NCBI RefSeq assembly: GCF_963676685.1
Contig: NC_092352.1
Span: 28,539,117 to 28,603,116, forward strand
Source of the DNA: Mytilus edulis
Taxonomy: Eukaryota > Mollusca > Bivalvia > Mytilida > Mytilidae
Direction: 5' to 3'
DNA length: 64,000 bases
The position numbers were made by a program, and so were the translations under genes. Position 1 is the stretch's first letter; the number at the start of each line of letters is the position of its first letter. Positions 32,801-44,400 of the stretch are shown piece after piece. Below the pieces are notes generated by a model. That model did no database searches. It saw nothing but the letters and a program-made list of their open reading frames with translations, and was not told where the DNA came from.

Positions 32801-35800
32801 CTTAAATTTTATTTCATAGTCTTAAGTGCACAACTTTATTTTACCTCAAACATGAACGTATCAACTTCTTCTCTGATATCCAAAAATGACAAACTTTCAC
32901 CTTCAACTGTAGAACATAGTAGCATGTCCAGAAATGCCAAACGTTTCTCCCGACTTATATATGATGTTTCATCATCATCATGGTTTTTCAGAATATCCTC
33001 CATTGTCAATCCATCTGCTTTTTTCTTTGAAAATTCTTCTCTTTTTTCAGTTATAACCTTTTCAAAATTTTAATTAGGTTTTAGTATTAAGCTAGTTTTT
33101 ACAAGTAAGCTAAATCTTACATTAGTTATAAATCATAAGACATTATCAATTGCATTAATTTTTCTCTTAGAAAACTTCAATACAGGAAACAAACAAGAAT
33201 GTGTCCCCAGTACATGGATGCCCCATCCCCACTATCATTTTCTATGTTCAGTGGACGGTGAAAATGGGAGAAAATCTCTACTTTGGCATTTAAGTTAGAA
33301 AGATCATATCATAGAGAACATGTGTACTAAGTTCAAGTTGATTGGACTTCAACTTTTTCAAAAACTACCTTGACCAAAAACTTTAACCTGGAGCAGGACA
33401 GACGGATGGAGGAACAGACCAGCAGATTAGAAAACATAATGCCCTCTATTATCGTAGGTTGGGCATAAAAATACAAAAAGTTGCATATATAATCCCTCAA
33501 ATTATAATAACTATGAGTACAGATATTTAGTGACACAATGGAACACAGAAAGAACGTTAAGAATCATCATATACTATACAACAATACATGCTGCCTGGTA
33601 ATTTTGTTTTTCCTGTAAGTCTAGAAAAGAAATTGTGGTATGATTGCCAATGAGACAACTCTTCACAAGATACCAAATGACACAGAAATGAACAGCTATA
33701 GGTCACCTTACAGACTTCAACAATGAGCAAACCCTATTCCAAATAGTCAGCTATAAAAGGCCAAAAATCACAAGTGTAAAACTATTCAAACAAGAAAACT
33801 AACGGCCTAATTAATGTTCAAAAAAATGAACGAAAAACAAATATGTAACATAGCAATAACGGAATACTACTGAATTACAGGGTCCTGATTTGGAACAGAA
33901 TGTGGGTTCATTTTATGGCATGTTTATGAAATGAACAGTTCAATCAGAAATTCCCAACATTATAAATCAATCTTACCTTTCCTGTGAAACCATGTAAAAT
34001 TTTGAGTAATTTGTCATGTTCTTTGCCTGCTCCTATTGTATTAAACAGAAAATCAGGCCAATACCATGGAGATCTCTGTCTTGTTAAAATAAGCTCTGTT
34101 ATTCTGCAATAAAAATAATATAGAAAATCGGATTTACATAAAATTATTCTATACATTAATTAAATTGCCCAGAGGGTGCAGCTTGACAAGACAGTAGAGG
34201 TTGAGCCCTGATTAGTTGGGGCTTGTTGGGGCTTGTTAAGACACTACATTCAAGCTTGATACATAAAATTTATAAATACTGCATAAGATTAAGCATACCA
34301 AAGAACCCCAATATTTCAAGACTCAATCCCATTGAAATAAGTCTGAAATAAGCAATTCAAACAAAAATTGATTGTCTTTTATCTCTTTTTGGCAAATAAT
34401 TCCCAAGAAGATAGATAAGGCCACAACATTTAACATTCCTTATGTGATATGGAACCTTGTACAATTTCATACAAGTCAATTGCTTATATTATCTGAGAAG
34501 CAGATCAAATCAGGCAACTTAACATAGACCTATTTTCCATTAAAATGAGGTAAAGGTCAGTTGAAACCTACAAGACAGAAATTTACTCCTTACAATTATA
34601 CCATACACCAAATATAGTTCACCTACAGCATTTATGTCTTCTTTCTGCAATATAAAGCTTAAAACAAATAGTTTAAGTTAAGCCTCCTGATAAGCATCCC
34701 TGGTGTCTTGCATTCAACATCTGACCTTCCTAGCAGACAAGACAAGAAATATACTTCTAGAAATTTGTGTTGATGGCAGATCTTAAGTGCAGGAACTCCG
34801 TTATATATACTGTGACATATAAGGACTTATTTTTTTTTTGTCGATATACAAACTGAGAAAAAGATGAATTGAACCTTATTTGGAACTTACTTGTAAACAG
34901 CTTTGACATAATCTGAATCATCATCATTCTGTGCATTAATTGTTCTTCCCATGGCCGTCTCTATAACAAAAGAATATAACATTTAAAGAATTGCCTTTTT
35001 TCCCATAAAAATACATAATGTGCATGTTAGGATTTCTGGTTTCTGGATAACTCAACTACAGTTTTCATATCATCCTCATTGTTAAGATAATGATATTAAT
35101 GACTACAGGTACTTTTTCAAAGATATATTAAGCAGATCATTATTTACTGCCAAAATGCCTGCAGATCTAAAGATGGCACATTAGGTCATAATATCTTATA
35201 GATCAATTTTTGTCAAGTGTTTTGTATAAGTCGACCAGAACAATATGTATCAGGATAAAGGAATATAATAGTTAGGACAACTGTTTGATTTTAGGAGAAA
35301 GAAATGACAGAATAATTGAATGGGGGATAAGGCCAGTAACACTAGATGCTCTGGTCACTTTGTGGTGGGAGAGGGGCAAGGGGCACACTATCTTTTTTTT
35401 TATTAAGTATCTAAATCTGTAAATTTCTACTCAAAACTAATCATTTCAATTGAAAGTATCCTTGATTTTACATGAAATGAAATGAATGTACAGTATGTGA
35501 TCAGATGGTCCGAGACCACAATTATTTCATAGTGCATTTCTTTTAGAACATAAATGAAAATAAAAAAAATCCCACATGCGCTTTCTCAAAGAAATTTTTA
35601 GTGTGTTGTACTACTTTTGGGACAAATTATATAAAAATTATAAAAAACTTCATCGGCTCTAACTCAAAATATGGACAATTTTATGTTTAGGGCGTCTTGA
35701 AATCTTTTGACAGCTTCCGAAGTGCTAATTTTTAACCTTTTTCAGCTGGACCAAATCACTACTTTCCTATAAAATTCTGGACCCATATTTTTTTAGTGTA

Positions 35801-38800
35801 ATTTCACCTCACCCCCCTACTTGCAATTTGAGGCATTAAACATGGAGAAAGAAATTTGGAAGGGGTATAAAAATTAATGGCAAGTAACCCACTGTCAACA
35901 CTAGGGACTATATTCGTGAACAACGAAAATCAAGAGACGACAATTGTGGTCTCGGACCAGATGTTGATTACTCATGTATTATCACACAGAACAGTTACAA
36001 TATTTTCTTCATCTTGTTTGTTTGTGAAGGATAAACAGGCTATGTAATGCAAAGACAATGTAATTATTAAACATACCACATATGATATCCAAGGCACATA
36101 AAGTGATATCATTGAAGATATTAAAAGATCCATTCTTCCACTTTCCTTCCAGTTTATTCATCATGACATCAATTTGATCATTAAATACACCCATGAAATC
36201 ATTAAGGATCTTAAAGTGGAAAGTTGGTGTCAGCATTCTTCTTCTTGTCTTCCATTTTGTTCCAGTACTAAAATATAAAGAGAGAAATTCATATTGGTCC
36301 ACAACACTAAAATACAATGCTTTAAGGATTCTTTTAAGGTTTCAGTTTTGTTGAAATCATGTGTGGGAATTATTTACAAAACATGTGATACAAGTGGAAA
36401 CTGTCAATGAGTATAAAAATATTATAATCAAACTAATCTCTGTGAAAAATTGTGTTCTGGCAAAATTCTTCAACACTGTCATCGTACAGTTTTAGCATAA
36501 TGGACAAAAGTTCTCAACACACTGAAAATTTTAAAACTTGCTTAAAACCTGTAAATTTATATATTACCTTTTTCCTTTCCCTTACCTTGTTAATAAGCCT
36601 GTTCCTAACCAAGGATGAAGAAATCTGTATTCTGATGCCTTGTCTATATGTTTACTACTGTTTAATAATATCTAAAATTTAAGTTACAGAAATTATAAAT
36701 TAAATTGGTATTATTCTAGTAGGTTTTTCCATATACACTGGATTTTGAATAAGTCACTGCACTAAACGTCACACTCTATTAGATGTAATGTAATGATAAA
36801 ATGTTTGATGTACTATTGGTTTTGGTAAATATTTTTCGTTAAATACATTGTTTTCCCATCAGAATATGCAATTACTGTCTTTTGTTTCAGTAAATATGCC
36901 GTTTAATTGACTGTTAAAAAACTGATATTCACAATGGCTGTCACAACACATGTTTAATAATAACTTATATTTTGTGGTACTATGCATTATTATAAGTTTC
37001 AGATCATTTGGTTGAGAAAAACTAAAGTGAGATAACAGAAAATAATTTAGTGAACATACCATATTTATTCTATTTAAAGCCCCCCTACCGAAAATAAACG
37101 CCCCCATTTTGTAGATAAAAAAATAAAATTGAAACCAAAACATTACAATATTGCAAAGACATCGACCCGGTCACTCAGAAAAATGAAACGAAAAATCAAT
37201 AATGCCCATGTTTTAATCCACTCCCATAATCCAACACAGTGTGTACAAGTTCCAAAAATAGATCTGTCAGTTACACAGTACGCTGTTGAAATTATGTTCC
37301 ATTGATGTGCACGCTTGTTCATTCGAAAATTTTAACAAATTATTTGATGAGGTCACATTACCGATAAACGCTATTGATAGATTATGGAGACAATAAGAAA
37401 CACGTGTATGTTACTATAGTCTGTTTCAACAAAATTCAGGTACGAAATTCGTTTCTCTAATTGACACCCCTCTTTCGGAAATTGTCTTCGCCCCCGGGGC
37501 GTTTATTAGAATAAATACGGTACACGACAGATGGCAAACGGTACAGAGAATGGTAACACTGAATAACCCATTTGCGTATTATGTAGCGGAATGTGCATTA
37601 AAAAAGATGGGAAACAGAATCATTAGGTGTTGAAGGCTCAGTTTTTCTAAAATACATAAAGAAGTTTAAAATGCATGAACAATCACTTCACAACCAAATT
37701 TCTTCTACAGGAGTAATGAAAATGAAAGGAAATTTGTGTTATTGACATTATGAGTATTTCAGTTTTGTTTTAGTTTCAGCAGGGGATTAATAGTAACCCA
37801 CACTCAATCTAAGTACAAGTATATGTTATATGTACAATACAGAACATACATTGTACATGACACTGTGTTTAAAGTACCTCACAAAATTCAGGCTTGTAAA
37901 CTAAGATCAGAGGTAAACCCTCGTACAACCAAAGTCTGAATATTCCTTTTTGTCTGTAGTCTTCACAAAATGTCTGCAACTGTTGATAAAACTCTGAAAG
38001 AAATACACTTCATCATTTGGAAATTATATTACAAATGTACCTCACAGTATTCTGCTTTGTAAATTCCAACCCATGGAATTCCTTCAAATAACCAAAGTCT
38101 GACAATTCCAGATTCTCTATAATCCTCACACCATTGCTGCAATTGATTATAAAACTCTGCAAGATAAGTTTAAAAGCAAATAAGCAGGTGCCCCTAGATC
38201 ATGTGATACACCATTATTGTGCACCTTGAATTAATTGCAAGTACCAAATGGTACATTTAAGACATTTAACCAGAAGTAAGTGCAAAGGCTCTGAAGAAAA
38301 GCATGCATGAGGAGTACCTATAGGCTTATAAAATTGTGTCAAATATAAATGTTAATAGTACCATAACTTTATAAAGAGTCAAATATCCAGAAAAATGTTA
38401 AAATCACAATGAAATCTTTATTTATCGATCACAACAGTATTAAGTTTGTAGTAATTTAACCCAAGCACACTAAACCTAATAAAACATTCTTTTATTTATC
38501 TGATGTTGAAAGTCCCATAACTCTGGAATGATATCAATTTTTTTTTAAACAAGGTGTCAATAAGTACAATACAGAACATACATTGTACATGACACTGTGT
38601 TTAAAGTACCTCACAAAATTCAGGCTTGTAAACTAAGATCAGAGGTAAACCCTCGTACAACCAAAGTCCACCAATTCAAACAATTGTGTAAAATTTCCAT
38701 TAAATCAATCCAAGCAAACTCAAGTTATGGTACATGTGAAAAGTTTGAGGGTATCAACCCAACTATACTGGATGAAGTGTGCTATGTGCGATCTAAGTCC

Positions 38801-39683
38801 AGAGAGTCTAGAGTGTCAAAGCCAAAAAGACAAAATAAAATTACACGAGAATTGGTTAAAAAACATAATTTGAGATTTTTGTACTAACAGTTGATGGAAA
38901 GACAATGACAGTTCCTTCTGCATATGACATGTTGTCGTTAAATTATCTTCACTTTTGGCACGGTAGTGTACTTGGGGACAGGACAGTTTAAAAATTAAAC
39001 GAAGATCTCTATATCAAATATATCAGTAACCGTTGTGAATAAGTAAATAGCAAATACAAGTTAATTGATTGATATTTGTGTTCATATAATACATAAAAAT
39101 GCATATATAATTGAATTAAGAGAAACAAAATAAATAATTTAATTTGGAGAAAAAGGGGGAGGACTAAAAGGAAATTGTCCTAGTACTTGTTCAGTACCTG
39201 TATTCAAATATATAAACTAATCTCCTTATTTGAAAGTCCTGGATTTAAATTCATTGAGATGCAAACTCAAATAGATAACTTTAGCTCATAGTTAACTTGG
39301 CTTGCCATGTGCAAACAGTCATTTTGATATGATGAATATTAAAAATCTAAAGAATGAAAGAAAATTATAACTATAGGTAAAACACATTGCATCTACCAAG
39401 ACTAATGTATAGTGGAGTTGTTATTCTTAGTTTGTAGCAGTTATGCTGGCATGTTGTATTTAGATTATGATAAAACATAAAACAAATGTTCACCTTGTCC
39501 TAGATTTTAACCTTTATATGTACCTTTTCTATCTGTCTTCAACAGTAGAGCATTTCCAAAGACAGGAACAGCAGGAGGTCCAGGGAACTTATTTAATTCT
39601 TTCCTCAGTTTTCCATATTGCATGTACCATATGACTGCCAAAACAATTGTGGCTACTCCAACTAACAGTAGTGCAGCTACCAT
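26900..39683 (-). CDS. CYP4: Cytochrome P450, CYP4 family, complete gene (12 coding exons plus one alternative exon), 513 aa
   Basis: Haem monooxygenase of the ER membrane; CYP4 enzymes usually omega-hydroxylate fatty acids. Exons, in transcript order: 39683-39524; 2a 38156-38041 or 2b 37993-37878; 36671-36586; 36267-36077; 34960-34891; 34103-33977; 33057-32845; 32409-32307; 31976-31909; 30434-30368; 29620-29441; 27060-26900. All introns are GT-AG and phases agree. Residues: membrane anchor about 2-20, [13 protein letters not shown] hinge, WKTRRRML (helix C), I-helix EGHDTT 321-326 with the Glu that in CYP4 enzymes can bind haem covalently, EGLR (ExxR) 379-382, FDPDRF, and haem loop [10 protein letters not shown] 452-461 with Cys459, followed by QKFA, diagnostic of CYP4. 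Length is typical. The start is the ATG at 39681-39683; an upstream in-frame TTG is not used. Closest remembered type is CYP4V-like, uncertain. Confidence 0.96.
27661..29141 (+). repeat. Dispersed repeat family A, full-length copy A3 (about 1.48 kb), in the last CYP4 intron
   Basis: Starts 'cagatgctccgcagggtgca', 'gctttata'; ends with a GACGAC tract, 'ccaatatacgacc' and 'tgcggtcgtataaa'. Left and right ends carry the inverted repeat TTTATACGACCGCA / TGCGGTCGTATAAA (left copy mutated here, clear in A5). The body is made of roughly 150-bp diverged units ('atcaaacaaagtttaatttt', 'ttaatgtagaccaatttga') followed by the three-fold 'aaaatcaatcccaacc' block. Confidence 0.85.
28149..28400 (+). repeat. 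Minisatellite, 35-bp unit, inside repeat A3
   Basis: About seven copies of CAATACTGTGCAATTGAAWA + TTTCTTGCTATTGCR. Short internal inverted matches (ttgcrcaatactgtgcaa). It makes a spurious 67-aa open frame. Confidence 0.9.
30872..31150 (-). repeat. Dispersed repeat family I (minus orientation), in a CYP4 intron
   Basis: Contains 'aactgggggtgatctcaggt' and 'gctccggaagggtaagtaga'; its reverse complement matches the 24612-24942 tandem unit. Confidence 0.8.
33193..33469 (+). repeat. Dispersed repeat family D, compact full copy (277 bp), in a CYP4 intron
   Basis: Starts 'caagaatgtgtcc' and 'gatgcccca'; ends, after a GACGGATGG tract, with 'taggttgggcataaaaa'. Other copies have the inverted terminus GTGGGGGCATAAA opposite TGCCCCAC. 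Confidence 0.85.
33625..33905 (-). repeat. Family G copy, minus orientation, in a CYP4 intron
   Basis: Reverse complement of the family: 'tatgattgccaatgagacaa', 'agctataggtcacctt', 'caaacaagaaaactaacggc'. Confidence 0.85.
34163..34330 (+). repeat. Family A left-end fragment (A4), in a CYP4 intron
   Basis: 'agagggtgcagctt', 'attagttggggcttgtt' (duplicated), 'acattcaagcttgataca'. Confidence 0.75.
35508..35957. mobile_element. MITE (450 bp) with GTCCGAGACCACAATT inverted repeats and CAGATG target duplication
   Basis: Left GTCCGAGACCACAATT and right AATTGTGGTCTCGGAC are exact inverses. The flanks are both CAGATG (35502-35507, 35958-35963); shorter readings of the duplication are possible because the terminal bases overlap. 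Lies in the CYP4 intron between exons 34891-34960 and 36077-36267. No ORF. Confidence 0.88.
37057..37522. mobile_element. MITE-like element with TACCRTATTTATTCTA inverted repeats (466 bp)
   Basis: Left TACCATATTTATTCTATTTA (then AAGCCCCC) mirrors the right end, whose reverse complement reads TACCGTATTTATTCTAATAA (then ACGCCCC). Located in the CYP4 intron between exons 2b and 3. No clear target duplication seen. Confidence 0.8.
37878..37993 (-). CDS. CYP4: CYP4 alternative exon 2b (116 nt)
   Basis: Flanked by an acceptor ('ctttcag') at 37994 and a donor (gtactt) ending at 37877. Encodes residues 54-92: [16 protein letters not shown], then [13 protein letters not shown] and LVYKPEFCE. 24 of 38 complete codons give the same residue as exon 2a. 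Enters in phase 1 and leaves in phase 0, so it is frame-equivalent to exon 2a and cannot be combined with it. Confidence 0.92.
38041..38156 (-). CDS. CYP4: CYP4 alternative exon 2a (116 nt)
   Basis: Flanked by an acceptor ('tatcttgcag') and a donor (gtacat). Encodes [16 protein letters not shown], then [14 protein letters not shown] and IYKAEYCE. Only 47 nt separate it from exon 2b, too short for a normal intron. Joining 2a to 2b creates a TGA near the end of 2b. Skipping both gives a TAG after five codons. Confidence 0.92.
38564..38668. repeat. 105-bp identical partial copy of exon 2b and its donor, in CYP4 intron 1
   Basis: Identical to 37832-37936 base for base (offset 732). It includes the last 59 nt of exon 2b plus 46 nt of the following intron with the donor site, but not the acceptor or first half. 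Confidence 0.95.
38669..38887 (+). other. Coding-like frame of unknown origin adjoining the exon copy
   Basis: In-frame from the junction at 38669 to a TAA at 38885-38887, with a low-hydrophobicity, Lys/Arg-rich composition ([17 protein letters not shown]). On the plus strand, i.e. antisense to CYP4. No family recognised; may be random or a captured fragment. Confidence 0.3.
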
Positions 39684-40919
39684 TTTGAACAAGTAAACAA
39701 ATTAAGTCACATGGTTAGCTTACAAATATTTACAGATAAGGGGGTTATCTCAAAGGTATTAATCATCATTATTTTAACAAGTGTTACCAACCAATAGAGA
39801 CAGTATCAGAAGTCCATTACTACCAGTACAGACTTCTGATAGTATTGATAAAAAATAAATAAATGTAGATTTCTGTATATGTTCTATCAAATGAGGGTCT
39901 GGATGGTGGATCTTCATTTCTTGAATTTTTTAAGGTCATTTTCCATTTTTCTCCATTCACTATTTTTGCCAATTATTCTCTACTAAGGGGCGTATTAGTA
40001 AACTGAAAAGTGTGTGTGTGTGTGTGTGTGTAATAGGGGCAAACTTTATTGGGTGCCTAGTAAAAAAGATCCCCCCCCCCAAAAAAAAAAGTTGCCCAAA
40101 AGTGGAAGGTGGAGATGGAGGGATGGAAACCAGTAAGATAGGTGTTGTTAAACTTAAATGTCAGAGGGTAGATTTAGTAAAGGACTGGCCCCTCTTCATA
40201 TAAGATAAATACCTAGATTTCTTTTAAAAGTATCCCTCCAAATACTGGCTTGGCTCATATAGTTTTGAAAAATTGCCTTAAGTTCTCTAATGACAACATT
40301 TTAAGAAACTCTTTGCAACTGTGTAATGCTCCTTGTCTAATTGTTGCAATAGAAGATTGGTAATATTTCAGGGTGACTATGCAGTATGGGTTTTACTCAT
40401 TGTTGAAGGCTGTACAGTGACCTATAGTTGTTGATTTCTATGTCATTTGGTCTCTTGTGGAGAGTTGCCCCGCATCACTTTGTAAAACACCCTGAGTGGA
40501 CACTTTGGTCAAGACATTTGACATAGTTTGCCACCCGAGAAGTACAACACATTTACAAAGGGCATTCTGTATAGATATGCAGTCAAATCCCGTCAGAATT
40601 AGGATGGAAATCTCATGCCTTGTGAAGAAAACTTCCACGCCTGCACTTTCTACATGTTAAAGAACAGTTGCAAATTAACAACTCTTGTCTGTTTTCAAGG
40701 TGAAATTCTTGCCGCTGTTAGTATAACTTTCAAGTTGACCAACTTTGCAGAGGCTATTTTAAAATCAATTGTTAGTTCTTCTCATCTTGAATATGCATAA
40801 AATATATTCCACTGTATGAAGCAAACAACAATCAATCAATCAATCAAACCAGTTGTTTATCAAGTTCAGATAAAATGCATTTCCTATTTAAAGAATCCAA
40901 TACCTTTAGTGGTAGGTAT
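39684..40919. other. Intergenic region between CYP4 and BRAT1 (CYP4 upstream side)
   Basis: Holds a GT microsatellite (about 40011-40031), a C/A homopolymer run (40071-40090) and a family G fragment (40377-40460, 'gtgacctatagttgttg', 'tggtctcttgtggagagttg'). It presumably contains the CYP4 promoter; no clear TATA box was seen. Confidence 0.55.
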
Positions 40920-41438
40920 GCAGAAATGACGGTTAATTTGAAGCCACCAAAAATTCAAACTTACTGCGTTTTGTGGTAATAAGCATTGTGTATAAGTTTC
41001 ATAACATTTGGTTGAGGCAAACTTAAGGGAACAGAAACTAACATTTTTTTATTTTTTTCATTTATAAAGGGGCATTTCTCTAGAACAGTTAGAGTGACAG
41101 TACCAAAACTTTAACTTGATCTGTATTTTGTGGTAATAAACATTGTGTATAAATTTCATAACATTTAGTTGAGGAAAACTTAAGTAAGAGAATTGAAACT
41201 AAAAATTTTGAAATTTTTCCATTTATAAAGGGGCATAACTCTAGAACAGTTGAAGTGACACCACCAAATTTCAAACTTGATCTGTGTTTTGTGGTAATAA
41301 GCATTGTGTAAAAGTTTCATAACATTTGGTTGTGGCAAACTTAAGTTAGAGAACGGAAACCAATTTTGGGAAGTACGTACATACGTAAAGACGGACAAGT
41401 GTAAAAGTGAATGCCTTTCTGCCACAGCTGGGGCATAA
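40920..41438 (+). repeat. Dispersed repeat family E, copy 1
   Basis: About 145-bp tandem units, each with 'tttgtggtaataagcattgt' (near 40971, 41126, 41288), 'aagtttcataacattt' and 'gaggcaaacttaag'. Ends with 'gacggacaagtg' and 'gctggggcataaaa'. It reaches to 40 bp from the BRAT1 stop codon. Confidence 0.85.
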
Positions 41439-41478
41439 AAAGTCATAAAACAAGGCTTTTATATTGATTAATTATTTA

Positions 41479-44400
41479 CTAGTAACAGTCAATAACAGTG
41501 TTGTCATCTTCATCGTCATGGACATGTGACCCAGCATAGAGTAAAATATCGTCCAATAAAGAGATAGGATTTCTGTCATACTCATCACAAGTTTGTGAAA
41601 ATGTTGCCAATTTCTGGTCAATATCTACAAAGAGCAGCCAGTCAAGCAGGTCTTTTTCATCTTTATTTCCTTGTTCAAAACTTATGTCTTGGTTTAATGT
41701 CAAGTCAAACTTCTGCTTTTTACAATTTGAACAATTTTCCTCCCCAGAATCTTTGTCAAAGACCATATCTGTTAACAGATTGTTTTGTTCAATAAAATGT
41801 TTCATGTTCTTTGTTGTGTTCAAGGCTTTCTGTATAACACTTCTGTCAAAGTCGTCAGTCAATGAAAATAAAGATCCGAGACATCCTGAAGCTACCAGGC
41901 ACTTTATTTTTGATTTTGTTCCATTCTTCTTCAACCCGCTATCAGAAGAAATTGAAGATGAATTATTTTCAACAGTGTTTGAAGGCAATGTCACTTGCGG
42001 ATTATCACATTCAAATAGTTCTTTGTTAATATACTGATTCCAGAAATCTAAAACTTTGAGTTTGACCTCCCAGTCAAAATCCTTGGTCATGACATTAGAC
42101 ATTAATTTTAGAAGAGACAATCTACTATTGCTGGAGAGAACTGAGTTATCTCCCCATAGTTTTGTGATGCAATCTACCGCTGATCTTCTTACAAATGCTT
42201 CAGTGTCTGTTGAACATGAATTCTCAATCCTTGATGTTACAGTGTCCTAAAAATAAATATGAATAACTGTTAAAAGAACAAAACAATACTTGAGTCATTC
42301 CAGGTTAAAACAAATTTCAAGCTGATTGAACTTCAACTTCATCAAAAACTACCTTGACCAAAAACTTTAACCTGGAGAGGGACAGATGGACAAATGGATG
42401 GACTGATAAATGGATGCACCTTTTTCTAACGTTCAGGGGTAAAACATTTGCATCTGATTTTTTCAAAAGTAATTATGTAAAGAATTTATTTCATTTGAGT
42501 AATAAAAATATTCTTTGTTTAGAAAATTCTTTATATATCTAAAATAACCATGCTTAGAGCACATAAATAAATGTCTAGATTTTAAAAAATACATACAAAG
42601 TCTATGTCCAAAACCTTTAAGAGATGATCCTGCAGTTCTTGATGAAGTATGATATCTGCTAAGCAGTCAACAGCTGTAGATCTAACATAACCTTCAGAAT
42701 CGGAGAGACACTGCCATACTGAGTTATCTAACTTGTTCTCTTTGTACCATGATATTACATCTGTATCATCTGTAATGTAAACATGTAAATAAATAAAATG
42801 TTATGGTAGTCCTTTTGTAATTTAAGGAATTTAGGGTTTAAATGACTAATGTTTGAAAATCTCAGCCATTTAGTGCTTGACTATTGCTAAAGGCTGTAAA
42901 CAGAACGCTAAAAAATGTTTTGGTCATTAGGTTACTGTCTCACTATTGTTCACACTGTATTTCCTTAAATCATTAGAATAATTTTATCACTTCATAAGAC
43001 ATTAAAATCTAATTAATGCTATATACTATAAATTATGTTTTCATGAAAATTTATCCTCCAAATATTTCTACATGTATATGGCTGAAGAATTGAGGAATAA
43101 CAGTACTGTAGTTGAAGAGTTGCCACCGTCAATTGTAGATTTGAAGGTCACTGGTGACATATAGCAGAGACAGTAAATCATATATTTGCGACTGTCAAAT
43201 CAAAATAGACGGTGGCAACTCTTCATCTACAGTACTATTATTCGTATTCTAATGCATTACAAAAAGAAATAATATGTCAGAGCTTGAAAAAATGTATAAA
43301 TTTGACATACAAAAAAAATCCATGAATAATTTTGGCTTAAAGACGTTATAGCTAAACGTGACGTCATACAAATGAAAACTCACAAACTGGAGACCTCTAC
43401 AATTCAAATTCCGACAAAATCACATTAAAACAGCGAATTTGAGGTAGGTGTTGTTTAATTTCGATAATATTGTAGTAATTGAACATTTGTTGATCCAATC
43501 AATTCAAAATGGCAGGTCCCTCCTTAGTTACGCCTGGTTAACTGTTGATTTGACAGTAACTTTTAGCCAATGAAAAAAATTGTTACATAAAAATTGTATT
43601 AGAATCCATGCTTCACATCATCTTTGAGACAGTCCACAAAGTATGATTTTGGGTTGGTAAAAAGTAAAAGTGGTGAAGCAAGTCTATAAATTCAATGCAA
43701 ACTGTGAGTTAAATCTGATTCTAATGTACTAGCATTAAAGTGGACAATGGAATCTTTTTTTTTAATTTCCAGGGTTATCCTGAATGGGTCTATTTACAAT
43801 ATTTTTACCTTTATAACTTCCCAGAACTTTCTGTATGAATGAGAGAGTAGCTTCCCTTGATTCCCATGATATTCCACATAAATGTTTCTGTAAGGCAAAG
43901 ACCAACTTTGGCAGCTGATCAATGGAATGGTTCCTCTGGTTTAAGATGCTTGGGAGAAAATGATGAATGACATCCAAACACTTTGAATAGGTCTAAAAAA
44001 AATTCCTCAATGAATACAAATTGTGAAACATTGTCTGCTATATTTAGTAAATTTGTACTTTTCCAAGACAGATTTATCATTTTTTTTATGCTCAGTTTAT
44101 CGCTTAGATTGATCTCAGTACTTGATTGATTTCCTGACCATTCTTTGATTTTGCTATCATTATGGCATAAAAAAAAAACCATACCTGATTACTACTGTTG
44201 TTAATAGCTTAGAAGTCAAAGGAATGGATGAGGTCAAAAATCAATTTAACCAATAATACTTATAGTGCCTGTCTAAAATTCAGGGTCTTCTGTTATTAGT
44301 ATTTCATTACTTAGATCATTGGTTTTTCCTTTGGTGCAAAACTGATTCTTAAAAGCATTAACAAGTTGTGTTAGTTTTATACTATTGTCCCCTCCCTATT

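Noticed and set aside
39684..39692. CYP4 start three codons upstream
   Set aside because: That codon is TTG; the first ATG is at 39681-39683 and gives a normal CYP4 N-terminus.
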